Positions 1-8,918 are shown, counted from the stretch's first letter. The stretch is 64,000 nt of DNA from Archangium violaceum Cb vi76 (GCF_000733295.1 NZ_JPMI01000378.1:124001-188000), one strand, 5' to 3'. The notes: generated by a model from the sequence alone, not told the origin. Numbers and translations are program-made.

Positions 1-246
1 GCCGGCACCGCCGCCCACGAGCTCAACCAGCCCCTCACCTCGGTGATGGGCTACGCGGAGCTGCTCAAGCGCCGGCTGAAGGAGGAGGACAGCTCCTACA
101 AACCGGTGGACATCATCTACCGCGAGGCCGAGCGCATGGCGGAGATCGTCCGGAAGATTGGCCGCATCACCCGTTACGAGACGAAAGCCTACATGGGGTC
201 CCAGCAGATAGTGGACCTCGACAAAGCCAGCTCCCATGACGACTGA
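1..246 (+). CDS. C-terminal end of a histidine-kinase-like protein (HisKA region, partial)
   Basis: The reading frame is open from the first base, so the start lies outside the window. Codon 6 is the histidine of an H-box reading HELNQPLT, as in HisKA dimerisation/phosphoacceptor domains, and the second HisKA helix follows (EAERMAEIVRKIGRI). The protein stops about 75 residues after the histidine, with none of the N, G1, F or G2 boxes of a HATPase domain, so it has a phosphoacceptor helix pair but no visible kinase core. Its stop overlaps the start of the next complete sensor kinase by 11 bases, so the two are probably translated together. It may pass or receive phosphate with that neighbour, or be a kinase that lost its catalytic domain. 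The family is clear; the function is inference. Confidence 0.75.
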   Translation, partial: AGTAAHELNQPLTSVMGYAELLKRRLKEEDSSYKPVDIIYREAERMAEIVRKIGRITRYETKAYMGSQQIVDLDKASSHDD

Positions 247-2155
247 GTCACGTCGCCTGCCCTTGCCGGAGGTTCCCTCCGCCGAGGCCTTCCGGGCCTT
301 CTTCGAGACGGTGGAGCTGCCCGCGGCGCTCTGCGATACGCGGTTGCACCTGCTGCTGTGCAACAACGCGTTCGCGCGCTTCTGCTTCGACCATGGGCTG
401 ACGGTGGAGCAGATGATGGAGGGGCTCGCGGACGCGCGGGTGCCCGAGGACGGAGCGGCGTGTGTGGTGGAGGTGCCGCTGCCGCAGGGGGGCGTGGTGG
501 TGATGGAGCTGGCGCGGCGGGGCGAGTCCGTGTCGGTGGTGGGGCGGCGCGAGTCGGAGCTGATGCGGGGCCAGTTGGTGGTGGTGGAGCAGGCGCTGCT
601 GGAGCAGGCGCGCACGGAGGGGGTGCTGCTGGACCTGGGGCGCAGCGTGGCCGAGGCGGGCAGCGAGGAGGAGCTGGTGGCGTCGGTGGCGCGCGGGGTG
701 AAGGAGCTGTTCCCCGGGCGCTCCTTCTGCATCCGCATCATCGACGCGCGCACCGGCGGGCTGACGAGCCTGTACGCCGAGGGCCGGTTGAAGGAGGGCT
801 CCCGCGAGCCGCTGGTGCTCAAGCGCACGGCGGTGGAGAAGATGCACCTGACGGCGGAGAGCATTCCGGCGGGCAAGGTGGTGGTGGCCGCGCTGGTGCC
901 GTTGCTCTTCGAGAGCAGCACGGGTGGGGTGAGCGCGCCGCTGGTGGCCAGCGGGCAGCTCTACGGCGTCATCAACCTGGAGTACCCGTCCTCGCTGCGC
1001 GAGGAGCCGGATCCGATGCAGGACGAGCGGGTGCTGGTGCAGCTGGCCAACCAGGTGGCGGTGGCGGTGAAGAACGCCAAGCTCATCGACGAGCTGACGT
1101 TCGTGCGCAAGTACCTGGAGGAGCTGCTGGAGAAGGCGAACGCGCTCATCCTGGTGGCCAACCGGGACAAGAAGGTGGTCGTCTTCAACCAGGCCATCAG
1201 CCGCCTCACGGGCTTCAGCAAGGAGGAGGTGCTGGGGCAGGACGTCTTCACGCTGGTGCCCGAGGACGAGCACATGCGGCTGGCCTCGGTGCTGGCGGCG
1301 GCGATGCGGGGCGAGGCGGTGCCCAACTTCGAGCTGCGGTTGCGCACGCGCATGGGGGAGGCGCGGGCCTCGTTCGCGACGTCCTCGGCGCTCGCCTCGC
1401 AGGGCGAGGTGGAGGGGGTGATGGCCATCGGCCAGGACGTGACGGTGGTGGCGCAGCTGGAGCAGCGGGTCATCCACGCGGAGAAGCTGGCGTCCATGGG
1501 GCAGCTGGCCGCGAGCGTGGCGCACGAAATCAACAACCCGATGACGGCGGTGGTGGCGTACTCGGAGTCGCTGCTGCAGCGGGCGATGATGATGGGGAGC
1601 GCGGGGGCGGCGGACTCGGAGAAGCTGCGGAAGATATTGGAGAGCGGGCAGCGGATTCTCCGCTTCACCAGGGACCTGACGTCCTACGCGAGGCCGGCGA
1701 AGGACAAGGTGGAGCGGGTGCAGCTCAACGCCCTGTTGGACAAGGCGGTGGGCTACTGCGAGCACGTGGTGGCGCAGGCGAAGGTGAAGGTGGAGCGCGA
1801 CTACGGGGAGCTGCCGCCGTTGCACGCGGTGCCGGCGAACCTGGAGCAGGTATTCGTGAACCTCATCACGAACGCGTGCCACGCGATGAAGCCGGGCGGT
1901 CAGGTGTGGCTGCGGACGAGGCGGGAGGGGCGCGAGGCGGTGGTGTGGGTGAAGGACACGGGCAGCGGCATCGAGCCGACGAACCTGTCGCGCATCTTCG
2001 AGCCCTTCTTCACGACGAAGATGGAGGGGAACGGGACGGGGCTGGGGTTGTCCATCGTGCAGCGCATCGTGGAGAAGCACGGGGGCAAGCTGAGCGTGGA
2101 GAGCGAGCTGGGCCAGGGCACCACCTTCACCGTGCGCCTGCCGCTCGCGGACTGA
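236..2155 (+). CDS. GAF/PAS sensor histidine kinase
   Basis: A 639-residue soluble sensor kinase of a two-component system, with no membrane segment visible. Order: an N-terminal PAS-like region (about 15-110), a GAF-like region (about 130-285), a PAS domain (about 295-405, with ALILVANRDKKVVVFNQAI), HisKA with the phosphoacceptor His430 in AHEINNPMTAVVAYSESLL, and a HATPase domain with N box NLITNACHAM, G1 DTGSGI, F box FEPFFTTK and G2 GTGLGLSI. All catalytic motifs look intact, so it should autophosphorylate. No response regulator is adjacent, so the partner is elsewhere. The start overlaps the previous gene by 11 bases, consistent with translational coupling. The signal sensed cannot be told from the sequence. 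Confidence 0.93.
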   Translation: MTTESRRLPLPEVPSAEAFRAFFETVELPAALCDTRLHLLLCNNAFARFCFDHGLTVEQMMEGLADARVPEDGAACVVEVPLPQGGVVVMELARRGESVSVVGRRESELMRGQLVVVEQALLEQARTEGVLLDLGRSVAEAGSEEELVASVARGVKELFPGRSFCIRIIDARTGGLTSLYAEGRLKEGSREPLVLKRTAVEKMHLTAESIPAGKVVVAALVPLLFESSTGGVSAPLVASGQLYGVINLEYPSSLREEPDPMQDERVLVQLANQVAVAVKNAKLIDELTFVRKYLEELLEKANALILVANRDKKVVVFNQAISRLTGFSKEEVLGQDVFTLVPEDEHMRLASVLAAAMRGEAVPNFELRLRTRMGEARASFATSSALASQGEVEGVMAIGQDVTVVAQLEQRVIHAEKLASMGQLAASVAHEINNPMTAVVAYSESLLQRAMMMGSAGAADSEKLRKILESGQRILRFTRDLTSYARPAKDKVERVQLNALLDKAVGYCEHVVAQAKVKVERDYGELPPLHAVPANLEQVFVNLITNACHAMKPGGQVWLRTRREGREAVVWVKDTGSGIEPTNLSRIFEPFFTTKMEGNGTGLGLSIVQRIVEKHGGKLSVESELGQGTTFTVRLPLAD

Positions 2156-2167
2156 GCCACCTTCCGC

Positions 2168-2998
2168 TCAGTTCCCCTCCTCATCATCCAGCTCGCGGGT
2201 GAACTCCTCGTTCGTCAGGAGCCCCTTGCGGGCCATGATGCGCATGAGGGCCCAGAACTTGCGTTCCAGCTCCTCGACCCGGTCCACGGGCTCGGCGGGG
2301 GCCGACTCGCCGAAGAGCGAGTCCAGGTCGGCGCTGACGTCACCGCTCGAAGGCCTGGCACTGGCTCTGCTCTGTCCGCGCTTGCTCCGCCGCTGCTGCT
2401 CGCGCTCCTGGATGAGCTGCTCGAGCGAGACGCGGCGCGTCGTCTCCCCGGGGGGCAGCTCCTCGCCGACGATGATCTCCTCGACATCCTCCTCCTGGGC
2501 GTCGGGGAGGGACTCCGGGGCCCGGGTGGGGATGGGGGCCGGGGTCGTGGCGGGGGGAGGCCGGTGGTAGTAGCGCTGGATGGCGGAGCGCACGGCGGAC
2601 AGCGGCGCCACGCGGGGGCTCACCTTCAGGCCGGTGGTGAACTCCATCTCCTGGAGGCCGGCGGTGTCGAGCGGGTCGGCCATGGCCACCACCAGCAGCC
2701 GGCGCCCGCCCACGTTCTCCAGGGCCACGGGGAACAGGTCGTGCTGCTCGCAGAATCGCGAGCGCAGCAGGTGGATGGCGCTCCAGTCCGGGGGCCGGGT
2801 GCCCAGGTCGATGACGGGCACACCCAGGGCCTCGCTCAAGGCGTGGGCCAGGGTCTTCTCGGTGATGGCGCCCAGGCACACGAGTGCCGCCCCCAGCCGC
2901 TGCCGGGTCCGTTGTTGCGCCTGGAGCGCCACTTCCAATTGGGCCGCGGTGATCGCCCCCCTCTCCAGGAGCAGCTCGCCGATCCGCTTTCGGGCCAT
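2168..2998 (-). CDS. GspE/PilB N-terminal (MshEN-type) domain protein
   Basis: A 276-residue soluble protein. Residues 1 to about 150 match the N-terminal domain of type II secretion and type IV pilus ATPases (KRIGELLLERGAITAAQLEVAL, then ALGVPVIDL and VAMADPLDT). In other proteins this MshEN-like fold binds cyclic-di-GMP or docks the ATPase to its platform. No ATPase domain follows. Instead there is an acidic, proline-rich linker (about 155-245) and a short C-terminal helix containing ELERKFWALMRIMARKGLLTNEEF. Stand-alone versions are common in myxobacteria, and a regulatory or c-di-GMP-binding role is plausible but not shown. It converges on the preceding kinase with a 12-base gap and is divergent from the motor operon that follows. 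Confidence 0.85.
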   Translation of the reverse strand: MARKRIGELLLERGAITAAQLEVALQAQQRTRQRLGAALVCLGAITEKTLAHALSEALGVPVIDLGTRPPDWSAIHLLRSRFCEQHDLFPVALENVGGRRLLVVAMADPLDTAGLQEMEFTTGLKVSPRVAPLSAVRSAIQRYYHRPPPATTPAPIPTRAPESLPDAQEEDVEEIIVGEELPPGETTRRVSLEQLIQEREQQRRSKRGQSRASARPSSGDVSADLDSLFGESAPAEPVDRVEELERKFWALMRIMARKGLLTNEEFTRELDDEEGN

Positions 2999-3294
2999 GA
3001 TCCGCGGCCCTTAGCCCCAGCCCCCGGGTCCGTCAAGCAGGCGACGCAGCGCGAAACGAGCCGTCCGTCCGCCACCAGACCAGCCATCCAGCCGATGTCC
3101 GATCGCAAAATTCCCGTGGGATTTCAGCAACTAAGAGCACGGAGCGTGCCTTGACACTCCAGGACCGCCGTTCCTAAAGTCCGGCTCCAATTCTGCCATT
3201 CCCGGTAAGGGACCCGTGTGGGTATCCGTACGGGAACCAACCGGCTGGCAAGGCCCGCCATGTCGGGCACGCCCCTCTCTGGAGGCCATAAGCG

Positions 3295-4041
3295 ATGAAC
3301 CTGGGGTTTCTGACGAATCTGACCATCCTCGCGAACGCCGGCGGTCACGGCGCCCAGCGCTCGTTTTTCGAGGAGGTCGCCATGCGCTGGGAGGCGGGTC
3401 AGTGGGGTATGTACCCCATCGCCGTCTGCCTGGTGTTCGCGCTGGCCATCATGATCGAGCGCGGCATCATGTTGTTCGGCAAGGCCTCCATCAACAAGGA
3501 CGCCTTCCTGCGCGGACTCAAGAAGCACATCTACGCCGGTGACCTGGACAAGGCCATCAACTACGTGGCCGGCCAGAAGCAGACGCCGCTCACCCAGGTC
3601 ATCAAGGCCGGCCTGATGAACGTTCCCAAGGGCGAGGAGGAGGTCCAGGCCGCCCTCGACGAGGCCAGCCTGCGCGAGACCCCGAAGATCGAGGCCCGCA
3701 CCGGTTACCTCGCCATGCTCGGCAACGCGGCGATGCTCGCGGGGCTTCTCGGGACGGTGTCCGGTCTGATCTCCTGCTTCGAGGCCGTGGCCAACGTGAA
3801 CCCGGCCGACAAGGCGACCATTCTCGCCAACGGTATTTCCGAAGCCATGAACTGCACCGGCTTCGGTCTGCTCACGGCCATCCCCGCCGTCGTGGCCTTC
3901 TCCATCCTGTCGGGCCGCGCCACCGCCATCGTCAACGACATCAACGAGACCAGCGTGGCCGTGCTGAACCTGATCGTGAACAACCGCGACAAGTTCAAGA
4001 ACGCCACCGTCTCCGCTTCCGCCCGGGACTCTGAAGAGTAA
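3295..4041 (+). CDS. aglR: MotA/TolQ/ExbB proton-channel protein, AglR-like gliding motor stator
   Basis: A 248-residue inner-membrane protein of the TolQ/ExbB/MotA family. Three hydrophobic segments are visible (about 37-60 GMYPIAVCLVFALAIMIERG; about 140-165 LAMLGNAAMLAGLLGTVSGL; about 187-210 GFGLLTAIPAVVAFSIL), with a large cytoplasmic loop after the first. Such proteins form the proton channel of motors energised by the proton gradient. Two TolR/ExbD-type genes follow directly. One TolQ plus two TolR is the arrangement of Myxococcus xanthus AglR-AglQ-AglS, which powers focal-adhesion gliding. The start is supported by GGAGG about 11 bases upstream of ATG. The symbol rests on family and gene order, and another Tol/Exb-type complex is the alternative. 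Confidence 0.8.
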   Translation: MNLGFLTNLTILANAGGHGAQRSFFEEVAMRWEAGQWGMYPIAVCLVFALAIMIERGIMLFGKASINKDAFLRGLKKHIYAGDLDKAINYVAGQKQTPLTQVIKAGLMNVPKGEEEVQAALDEASLRETPKIEARTGYLAMLGNAAMLAGLLGTVSGLISCFEAVANVNPADKATILANGISEAMNCTGFGLLTAIPAVVAFSILSGRATAIVNDINETSVAVLNLIVNNRDKFKNATVSASARDSEE

Positions 4042-4156
4042 TCCCAGGAGTAGAAGTTCACTCCTGCGGGGAACCTGGAATCCGGGCGCGTTGTCGGTGG
4101 GTGTGACGCGCGCCCTTCATCGTTGAACGTCGTAGCGTGGGCGGAAGGAGAGTGCC

Positions 4157-4642
4157 ATGGCCGGTGGAATGGATCTCGGGGGAGGTAAAGGCAAGAAGTC
4201 ACTCGACGTTGCCATCAACCTCACCCCCTTCATCGACCTGATGGCGGTGACCATCAGCTTCCTCATCATGACGGCCGTGTGGACGCAGATCGGCCGGCTC
4301 CAGGTGGCGCAGGCCGGAGGCCCCGCCACCGAGGAAGAGCAGAAGCAGGAAGAGCAGACCAAGACGGTCCAGCTCACGCTGTTCGTCACGCCCACCGAGC
4401 TGCGGCTCGCGGCGGACCAGAGCGAGTTCCCGGCCATCGAGGCCAAGCGTGGCGCCAACGGCAAGCTGGACCTGGCGCCGCTGATCGCCCGCTTCAAGGA
4501 GCTCAAGGCGCAGTTCCCGGATCAGTCGGCCATCACGCTGCAGACCGAGGACAAGGTCCGTTACGAGGACCTGGTGCGCATCATCGACCAATGCATCGGC
4601 GCCGGCCTGCCTCAGGTCTCGGTGTCCGCCATCATGGGTTAG
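4157..4642 (+). CDS. aglQ: ExbD/TolR-type motor protein, AglQ-like
   Basis: A 161-residue protein with one N-terminal membrane helix followed by a periplasmic domain. The helix begins NLTPFIDLMAVTISFLIM and carries Asp27, at the position of the proton-binding aspartate of TolR, ExbD and MotB (the functionally essential aspartate of AglQ in M. xanthus). The periplasmic part (about 50-161) ends in the usual TolR-like fold with VSVSAIMG. A strong ribosome site (GGAAGGAGAG) lies just before the ATG. It is the second gene of the trio, 115 bases after the channel gene and 14 bases before the third. The intact aspartate argues for an active proton-driven stator. The symbol is by synteny and family. 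Confidence 0.78.
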   Translation: MAGGMDLGGGKGKKSLDVAINLTPFIDLMAVTISFLIMTAVWTQIGRLQVAQAGGPATEEEQKQEEQTKTVQLTLFVTPTELRLAADQSEFPAIEAKRGANGKLDLAPLIARFKELKAQFPDQSAITLQTEDKVRYEDLVRIIDQCIGAGLPQVSVSAIMG

Positions 4643-4656
4643 GGAAGGCATCCACC

Positions 4657-5241
4657 ATGGCCATCAAGGTTCCCGGCAAGCGCTACGGCAAGCGGCTGCA
4701 ACACTCCAAGGTGTTCGGCCACGGTGCCCACCACGGCAAGCACGGCGGCAACGCGGACGTGCTGATTACCCCGCTGGTCGACATGTTCGTGATCATCGTG
4801 CTCTTCCTCATCGCCAACTTCTCGGCGACGGGCGAGGTGCTGATGATGACCAAGGACATCCAGCTGCCCGAGGCGGTCAACGTCAAGGAAGTGGAGATGC
4901 ACCCGGTGGTGATGGTGTCCGGAGATCAGGTCTCCATCTCCGGCAACGTCGTGGGCCAGGTGCAGGACCTGGTCAAGGAGGAGTACCTCAACATTCCCGC
5001 GCTCGAGGAGAAGCTGCGGGACATGAAGAAGCAGTTCGAGGACCTCCACGCCATGGCCGAGGGCAACACCAACGCCTTCAAGGGTGACGTGAACATCCAG
5101 GCCCACAAGGACGTGGAGTTCTCCATCATCAAGCGGGTGATGTTCAGCTGCGCCAGCGCGGGCTACAACAACATCAACTTCGCCACCCTGCAGAAGGGCG
5201 AGGCCGGCGCCGAGCCGCCCACGGCCGCCGCCACCCCGTAA
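4657..5241 (+). CDS. aglS: ExbD/TolR-type motor protein, AglS-like
   Basis: A 194-residue TolR/ExbD-like protein. A basic, His-rich N-terminus (KRYGKRLQHSKVFGHGAHHG) precedes the single membrane helix ITPLVDMFVIIVLFLIANF with Asp42, the expected proton-binding residue. The periplasmic domain is larger than in the preceding gene and has a charged stretch (KLRDMKKQFEDLHAMAEG). The ATG at 4657 was chosen because it follows the previous stop closely and matches the family N-terminus; the frame is also open further upstream, inside the previous gene. Together with the two preceding genes it makes a three-gene motor operon matching aglRQS. A hairpin at 5273-5306 follows. Confidence 0.78.
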   Translation: MAIKVPGKRYGKRLQHSKVFGHGAHHGKHGGNADVLITPLVDMFVIIVLFLIANFSATGEVLMMTKDIQLPEAVNVKEVEMHPVVMVSGDQVSISGNVVGQVQDLVKEEYLNIPALEEKLRDMKKQFEDLHAMAEGNTNAFKGDVNIQAHKDVEFSIIKRVMFSCASAGYNNINFATLQKGEAGAEPPTAAATP

Positions 5242-5272
5242 ACCCTCCGGGCCCTCGAGCCCGAAGTGACCG

Positions 5273-5306
5273 CGCCCCGCGCTCCGGACTTGTCCGGGCC
5301 GGGGCG
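5273..5306 (+). terminator. GC-rich hairpin after the motor operon
   Basis: CGCCCCG at 5273-5279 pairs with CGGGGCG at 5300-5306, and inside it CCGGAC pairs with GTCCGG around a two-base loop. A short T-rich run (TTGGTGTTT) follows. It sits 31 bases after the third motor gene, fits a terminator or attenuating hairpin, and lies upstream of the next gene's ribosome site. Confidence 0.45.
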
Positions 5307-5330
5307 TTGGTGTTTCCAGGGGATATGCCC

Positions 5331-6005
5331 ATGTACCCGCGCGCCGCGCTCTTCGACCTGGATGGCACCCTGCTGGACTCGCTGCACGACATCGGCGCGG
5401 CGATGAACCACGCGCTCACCACCCATGGCCTGCCCGTCCACCCGCTGGCCGACTACCGCCGCTTCGTGGGCGAGGGCGTCCGGGTGCTGGTGGCCCGCGC
5501 CGTCCCCCCGGGCCGCGAGGAGCTCCACGAGGCGGTGATGGCCTCCTATAAGGCCTTCTACGACGAGCACTTCCTGGACCACACCCGGCCCTACCCCGGG
5601 GTGCGCGAAGTGCTCGCCCGGTTGCAGGGCGAGGGCGTGAAGTTGGCGGTGTTGAGTAACAAGCCCGACGCGGCCACCCGCCGGTTGGTGGAGGCCCTGC
5701 TGCCGGACGTGCGCTTTGGCGCCGTCTACGGCGAGCGGAGCGGGGTGCCTCGGAAGCCGGACCCCACGGCGGCGCTCGGGATTGCCGCCGAGCTGGGCGT
5801 GGCGCCCGGAGACTGCGCCTTCATTGGCGACACGGCGGTGGACATGGACACCGCGCGCGCCGCCGGCATGTACGGCGTGGGTGTCACCTGGGGCTTCCGG
5901 AGCGTGGAGGAGCTCCAGGCCCATGGGGCCCGGGCGCTCGCCCACTCGTCGGACGAGCTGCTCCAGGCCCTCGCGAGCGCGCCCCGCGCCGCTACACGAC
6001 CTTGA
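5331..6005 (+). CDS. HAD-family phosphatase, phosphoglycolate-phosphatase-like
   Basis: About 224 residues. Motif I is FDLDGTLLDS at the N-terminus (nucleophile and acid Asp), motif II is VLSNKP, motif III lysine is in RKPDP, and motif IV is FIGDTAVDMDTA. This matches the Gph branch of HAD hydrolases, which dephosphorylate 2-phosphoglycolate or similar small phosphates; the actual substrate cannot be read from sequence. ATG at 5331 was chosen because AGGGG lies 8 bases upstream. ATG 5325 would sit on top of that site, and the TTG at 5307 overlaps the terminator-like hairpin. The 3' end overlaps the convergent small membrane gene by 14 bases. Confidence 0.88.
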   Translation: MYPRAALFDLDGTLLDSLHDIGAAMNHALTTHGLPVHPLADYRRFVGEGVRVLVARAVPPGREELHEAVMASYKAFYDEHFLDHTRPYPGVREVLARLQGEGVKLAVLSNKPDAATRRLVEALLPDVRFGAVYGERSGVPRKPDPTAALGIAAELGVAPGDCAFIGDTAVDMDTARAAGMYGVGVTWGFRSVEELQAHGARALAHSSDELLQALASAPRAATRP

Positions 6006-6237
6006 CGCGGCGGGGGAAGCCACTGGACAGCTCGGCTCGCTGCTTCTCCTCGGCGCGGCCGTGCGCCGTGGCCGCGGCGATGAAGTGGCACACCCAGCCG
6101 AGCAATCCACCGGTGCCCAGCCAGAAGCCCGGCGTGATGATGAGCCAGAAGAGACCCCGGAAGATGTCCCCGTTGTAGAGCTGACCCAGTCCGGGGATGA
6201 AGAACGACAGCACGGCGGCGATACCAGGGCGGGACAT
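5992..6237 (-). CDS. Small TM2-like membrane protein
   Basis: An 81-residue protein with two hydrophobic segments separated by a short turn: PGIAAVLSFFIPGLGQLYNG, then RGLFWLIITPGFWLGTGGLL. The phrase IPGLGQLYNGD is typical of TM2/DUF5683-like proteins found in many bacteria, whose function is unknown. The C-terminus is basic. The start at 6237 is supported by AAGGAGG 11 bases upstream; the longer frame reaching 6291 or 6507 has no better site. It converges on the HAD gene with a 14-base overlap and is divergent from the large hybrid kinase. Confidence 0.7.
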   Translation of the reverse strand: MSRPGIAAVLSFFIPGLGQLYNGDIFRGLFWLIITPGFWLGTGGLLGWVCHFIAAATAHGRAEEKQRAELSSGFPRRVKVV

Positions 6238-6518
6238 GTAGCGCGTTGCCTCCTTGTCCTTCTCTACGGAGACCGCCCCGGTCCATTGCATCCCCCCTCG
6301 CGCCTCCCTTGCACCTCCAATGACAGGTAGTGAAATCGGAAGTGAAATCCGCCCGCTCATGTGTCGGGTAGGCAAGGGAGCGGGCAGGGGGACCGTTTTC
6401 CCCACGTGCCGGGCGGGGTAGCATGATGCGTCAACACCGCTGGTGAGCCAGCGAGTGTACGGGGGGAACCGCCATTCAGCCGCATCCACAGCGCCTCGAC
6501 CGCTCATCGCCCTTCGGC

Positions 6519-8897
6519 ATGCGGGGTATCACGGAGATGCTCACGCTGGGGAGCGTGTACCTCGCCGCCTGCTGGTTGGGACTGACGCAGGCCACCATCG
6601 CCAACGCGGCGAGCCCGGTGTGGCCCGCCACTGGCGTATCGCTCGCGGGCCTGCTCCTCCTGGGGGTGTCCCGTTGGCCGGCCGTCTTCGTGGGCTCTCT
6701 CCTCTCCATCCTGTGGTTCGGCTCCGGGGCTCCTCTCGCGGCGACGCTGGCCATGGCCGTGGGCAACACGTTGGAGGCGGTGCTGGGCACGCTGCTGCTC
6801 AGGCGCCTGGGTTTCTCTCCCTCGCTCTCGCGGACGCAGGACGTGCTGGCGTTCACCGCCACGGTGGTCTCGTGCCCGCTGGTCAGCGCGCTGATGGGGG
6901 CGCTGAGCCTGGGGTTGACGGGTGGAGTGCCCTGGGAGGGCTTCTTCCTCACCGCGTGGGTGTGGTGGCTGGGCAACGTCATGGGCGCCCTCGTGGTGGC
7001 GCCGGTGCTGCTGCTGCTCTCCCGTCCGCGCCCGGAGCCGCGCCGGCGCGAGGCGCTGTTGCTGGCGGGGTTCACCCTGGTGGTGGCCTTGTGGTCCTTC
7101 AGCGGCTCTCATCGGGGCACCCCGCTGGCCTATGCCCAGGTGTTCCTCTTCTTCCCCCTGGGGGTGTGGGCGGCGCTCCGCTTCGGCTCTCAGGGGGCGG
7201 CGCTCTCCACGCTCTTCATCGCGGCGACGTCCATCTGGGGCACCCTCCTCGGCCATGGCGCGTTCTCGCGCGCGGACGGCCGGACGGTGGACCTGCTGGA
7301 GCTGCAGTTCTTCCTGGCCATCATCGCCTTCACCGGGCTGCTGCTGGCGGCGTCCCGGGCCGAGCGCAGGAGCGCCAGGGCCCAGCTGGAACTCCTGGCC
7401 ACCGCCGTGCGCAGCGTGCAGGAGGGCGTGCTCATCTGCGAGCTGCGTCCGGGCGAGGAGCTCCAGCTGGTGTACGCCAACGAGTCCTTCCGCGCCATGG
7501 TGGGCTGCTCCCACCAGGAGCTGGCGGGCCGCGAGCCCCGGGAGCTGTGTGGAACCGGTGTGGAGCCGGAGGTGCAGCAGCGGCTGGAGGAGGCACTGCG
7601 CGTGCGCGACTTCTTCCGCGGCGAGGTGGTGCTGGCGCACAAGGACGGCTCGCGGGTGTTCAGCGAGGTGCAGCTGTCCCCGGTGCGCAACGCGGAGGGC
7701 CAGGTGCTCTACTTCGTGGCCACCTACCGCGACATGACGACGCAGAAGCAGCTCCAGGCGAAGCTGGTGTCCGCCGAGCGCATCGCCGCCGTGGGCACCC
7801 TGGCCGCCGGCGTGGGTCATGAGATCAACAATCCGCTCGCCTACCTGATGCTGAACCTGGAGGGAGTGGCGCAGAGTCTGGCCCGGGGGGCAGAGGGGGT
7901 CGACGAGGCGCGAGCCAGCCTGGAGAGTGCCCGCGAGGGCGCCGAGCGCATCCGCGTCATCGTGCGCGATTTGAAGGTGTTCAGCCGGCAACAGGGGGAG
8001 GAGCGGGCGATGCTGGACGTCAACGAGGTGGTGGTGCCGGCGCTGCGCATGGCGGCCCACGCGGTGCGGCCCCGGGCCCGGCTGGTGGAGGACTTCGGTC
8101 AGCCTCCCAAGGTGCTGGGCAGCGAGGCGCGGCTCGGGCAGGTGATGCTCAACCTGCTCGTCAACGCGCTGCAGGCCATCCCCGAGGGGAACCCGGACCA
8201 CCACGAGGTGCGCGTACGCACCGGCCGCGACGACACGGGCCGCGCCCTGGTGGAGGTGTCCGACACCGGCTGCGGCATGGCTCCGCCCGTGCTGGCACGC
8301 ATCTTCGACCCGTTCTTCACCACCAAACCCTGGGGGGAGGGTACCGGATTGGGACTCGCCATTTGTCAGCAGATCATCCAGGCCCACGGCGGCGAGCTGC
8401 GCGTGAGCAGCGAGGAGGGCAAGGGCTCACGCTTCACCGTGCTGCTGCCCTCCGCCGAGAGCCGGCCCGCGAAGACGCCCCTGCCCGCGGCGCCCACGCC
8501 CGTGTCCGCGCTCCCGCCGCGCCGGCGCATCCTCATCATCGACGACGAGCCGCGCCTGGCCCAGTCCATGCGCATGCTCATCGAGCCCTCGCATGACGTG
8601 TTCGTCACCACGCGCGGCGCCGAGGCCCTCGCGTGGGTGAACGAGGGCCAGCGTTTCGACCTGGTGCTGTGTGATTTGCAGATGCCGGGGACGACGGGCA
8701 TGGACGTCTACTCACACCTGTGCGCGCACGTGCCGGAGCTGGCCGAGCGGCTCGTCTTCATCTCTGGCGGGGCCTACACCCAGGCCACGCGCGACTTCGT
8801 GCGCTCGGTGCGCAACCGGATATTGGAGAAGCCGGTGCGGCCCGACGAGCTGCTGGCCACCATCGACGAGGCGCTGGCCACCACCTCGGCGGCCTGA
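6519..8897 (+). CDS. MASE1-domain hybrid sensor histidine kinase with receiver
   Basis: A 792-residue membrane-bound hybrid kinase. Residues 1 to about 285 form a multi-helix integral membrane MASE1-type sensor (VYLAACWLGL, VWPATGVSLAGLLLLG, GNTLEAVLGTLLLRR). A PAS domain (about 295-405) follows, then HisKA with His434 in GHEINNPLAYLMLNLE, a HATPase domain (DTGCGM, FDPFFTTKP, GEGTGLGLAI), and a C-terminal receiver starting RRRILIIDDEP with phosphoacceptor Asp719 and conserved Lys771. All phosphotransfer residues are present, so the protein can relay phosphate internally and on to an unseen partner. The ligand is unknown. ATG 6519 gives the N-terminus expected for the first MASE1 helix. Confidence 0.93.
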   Translation: MRGITEMLTLGSVYLAACWLGLTQATIANAASPVWPATGVSLAGLLLLGVSRWPAVFVGSLLSILWFGSGAPLAATLAMAVGNTLEAVLGTLLLRRLGFSPSLSRTQDVLAFTATVVSCPLVSALMGALSLGLTGGVPWEGFFLTAWVWWLGNVMGALVVAPVLLLLSRPRPEPRRREALLLAGFTLVVALWSFSGSHRGTPLAYAQVFLFFPLGVWAALRFGSQGAALSTLFIAATSIWGTLLGHGAFSRADGRTVDLLELQFFLAIIAFTGLLLAASRAERRSARAQLELLATAVRSVQEGVLICELRPGEELQLVYANESFRAMVGCSHQELAGREPRELCGTGVEPEVQQRLEEALRVRDFFRGEVVLAHKDGSRVFSEVQLSPVRNAEGQVLYFVATYRDMTTQKQLQAKLVSAERIAAVGTLAAGVGHEINNPLAYLMLNLEGVAQSLARGAEGVDEARASLESAREGAERIRVIVRDLKVFSRQQGEERAMLDVNEVVVPALRMAAHAVRPRARLVEDFGQPPKVLGSEARLGQVMLNLLVNALQAIPEGNPDHHEVRVRTGRDDTGRALVEVSDTGCGMAPPVLARIFDPFFTTKPWGEGTGLGLAICQQIIQAHGGELRVSSEEGKGSRFTVLLPSAESRPAKTPLPAAPTPVSALPPRRRILIIDDEPRLAQSMRMLIEPSHDVFVTTRGAEALAWVNEGQRFDLVLCDLQMPGTTGMDVYSHLCAHVPELAERLVFISGGAYTQATRDFVRSVRNRILEKPVRPDELLATIDEALATTSAA

Positions 8898-8918
8898 GGC
8901 TGGCTCAAGAGGTCCGGC

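Noticed and set aside
3000..3294. Possible sigma54 promoter (TGGCAAGG) before the motor operon
   Set aside because: The second half of the -24/-12 pattern is missing at the required spacing.
5307..5330. TTG start for the HAD phosphatase
   Set aside because: It abuts the hairpin at 5273-5306, whereas ATG 5331 has AGGGG at 8 bases.
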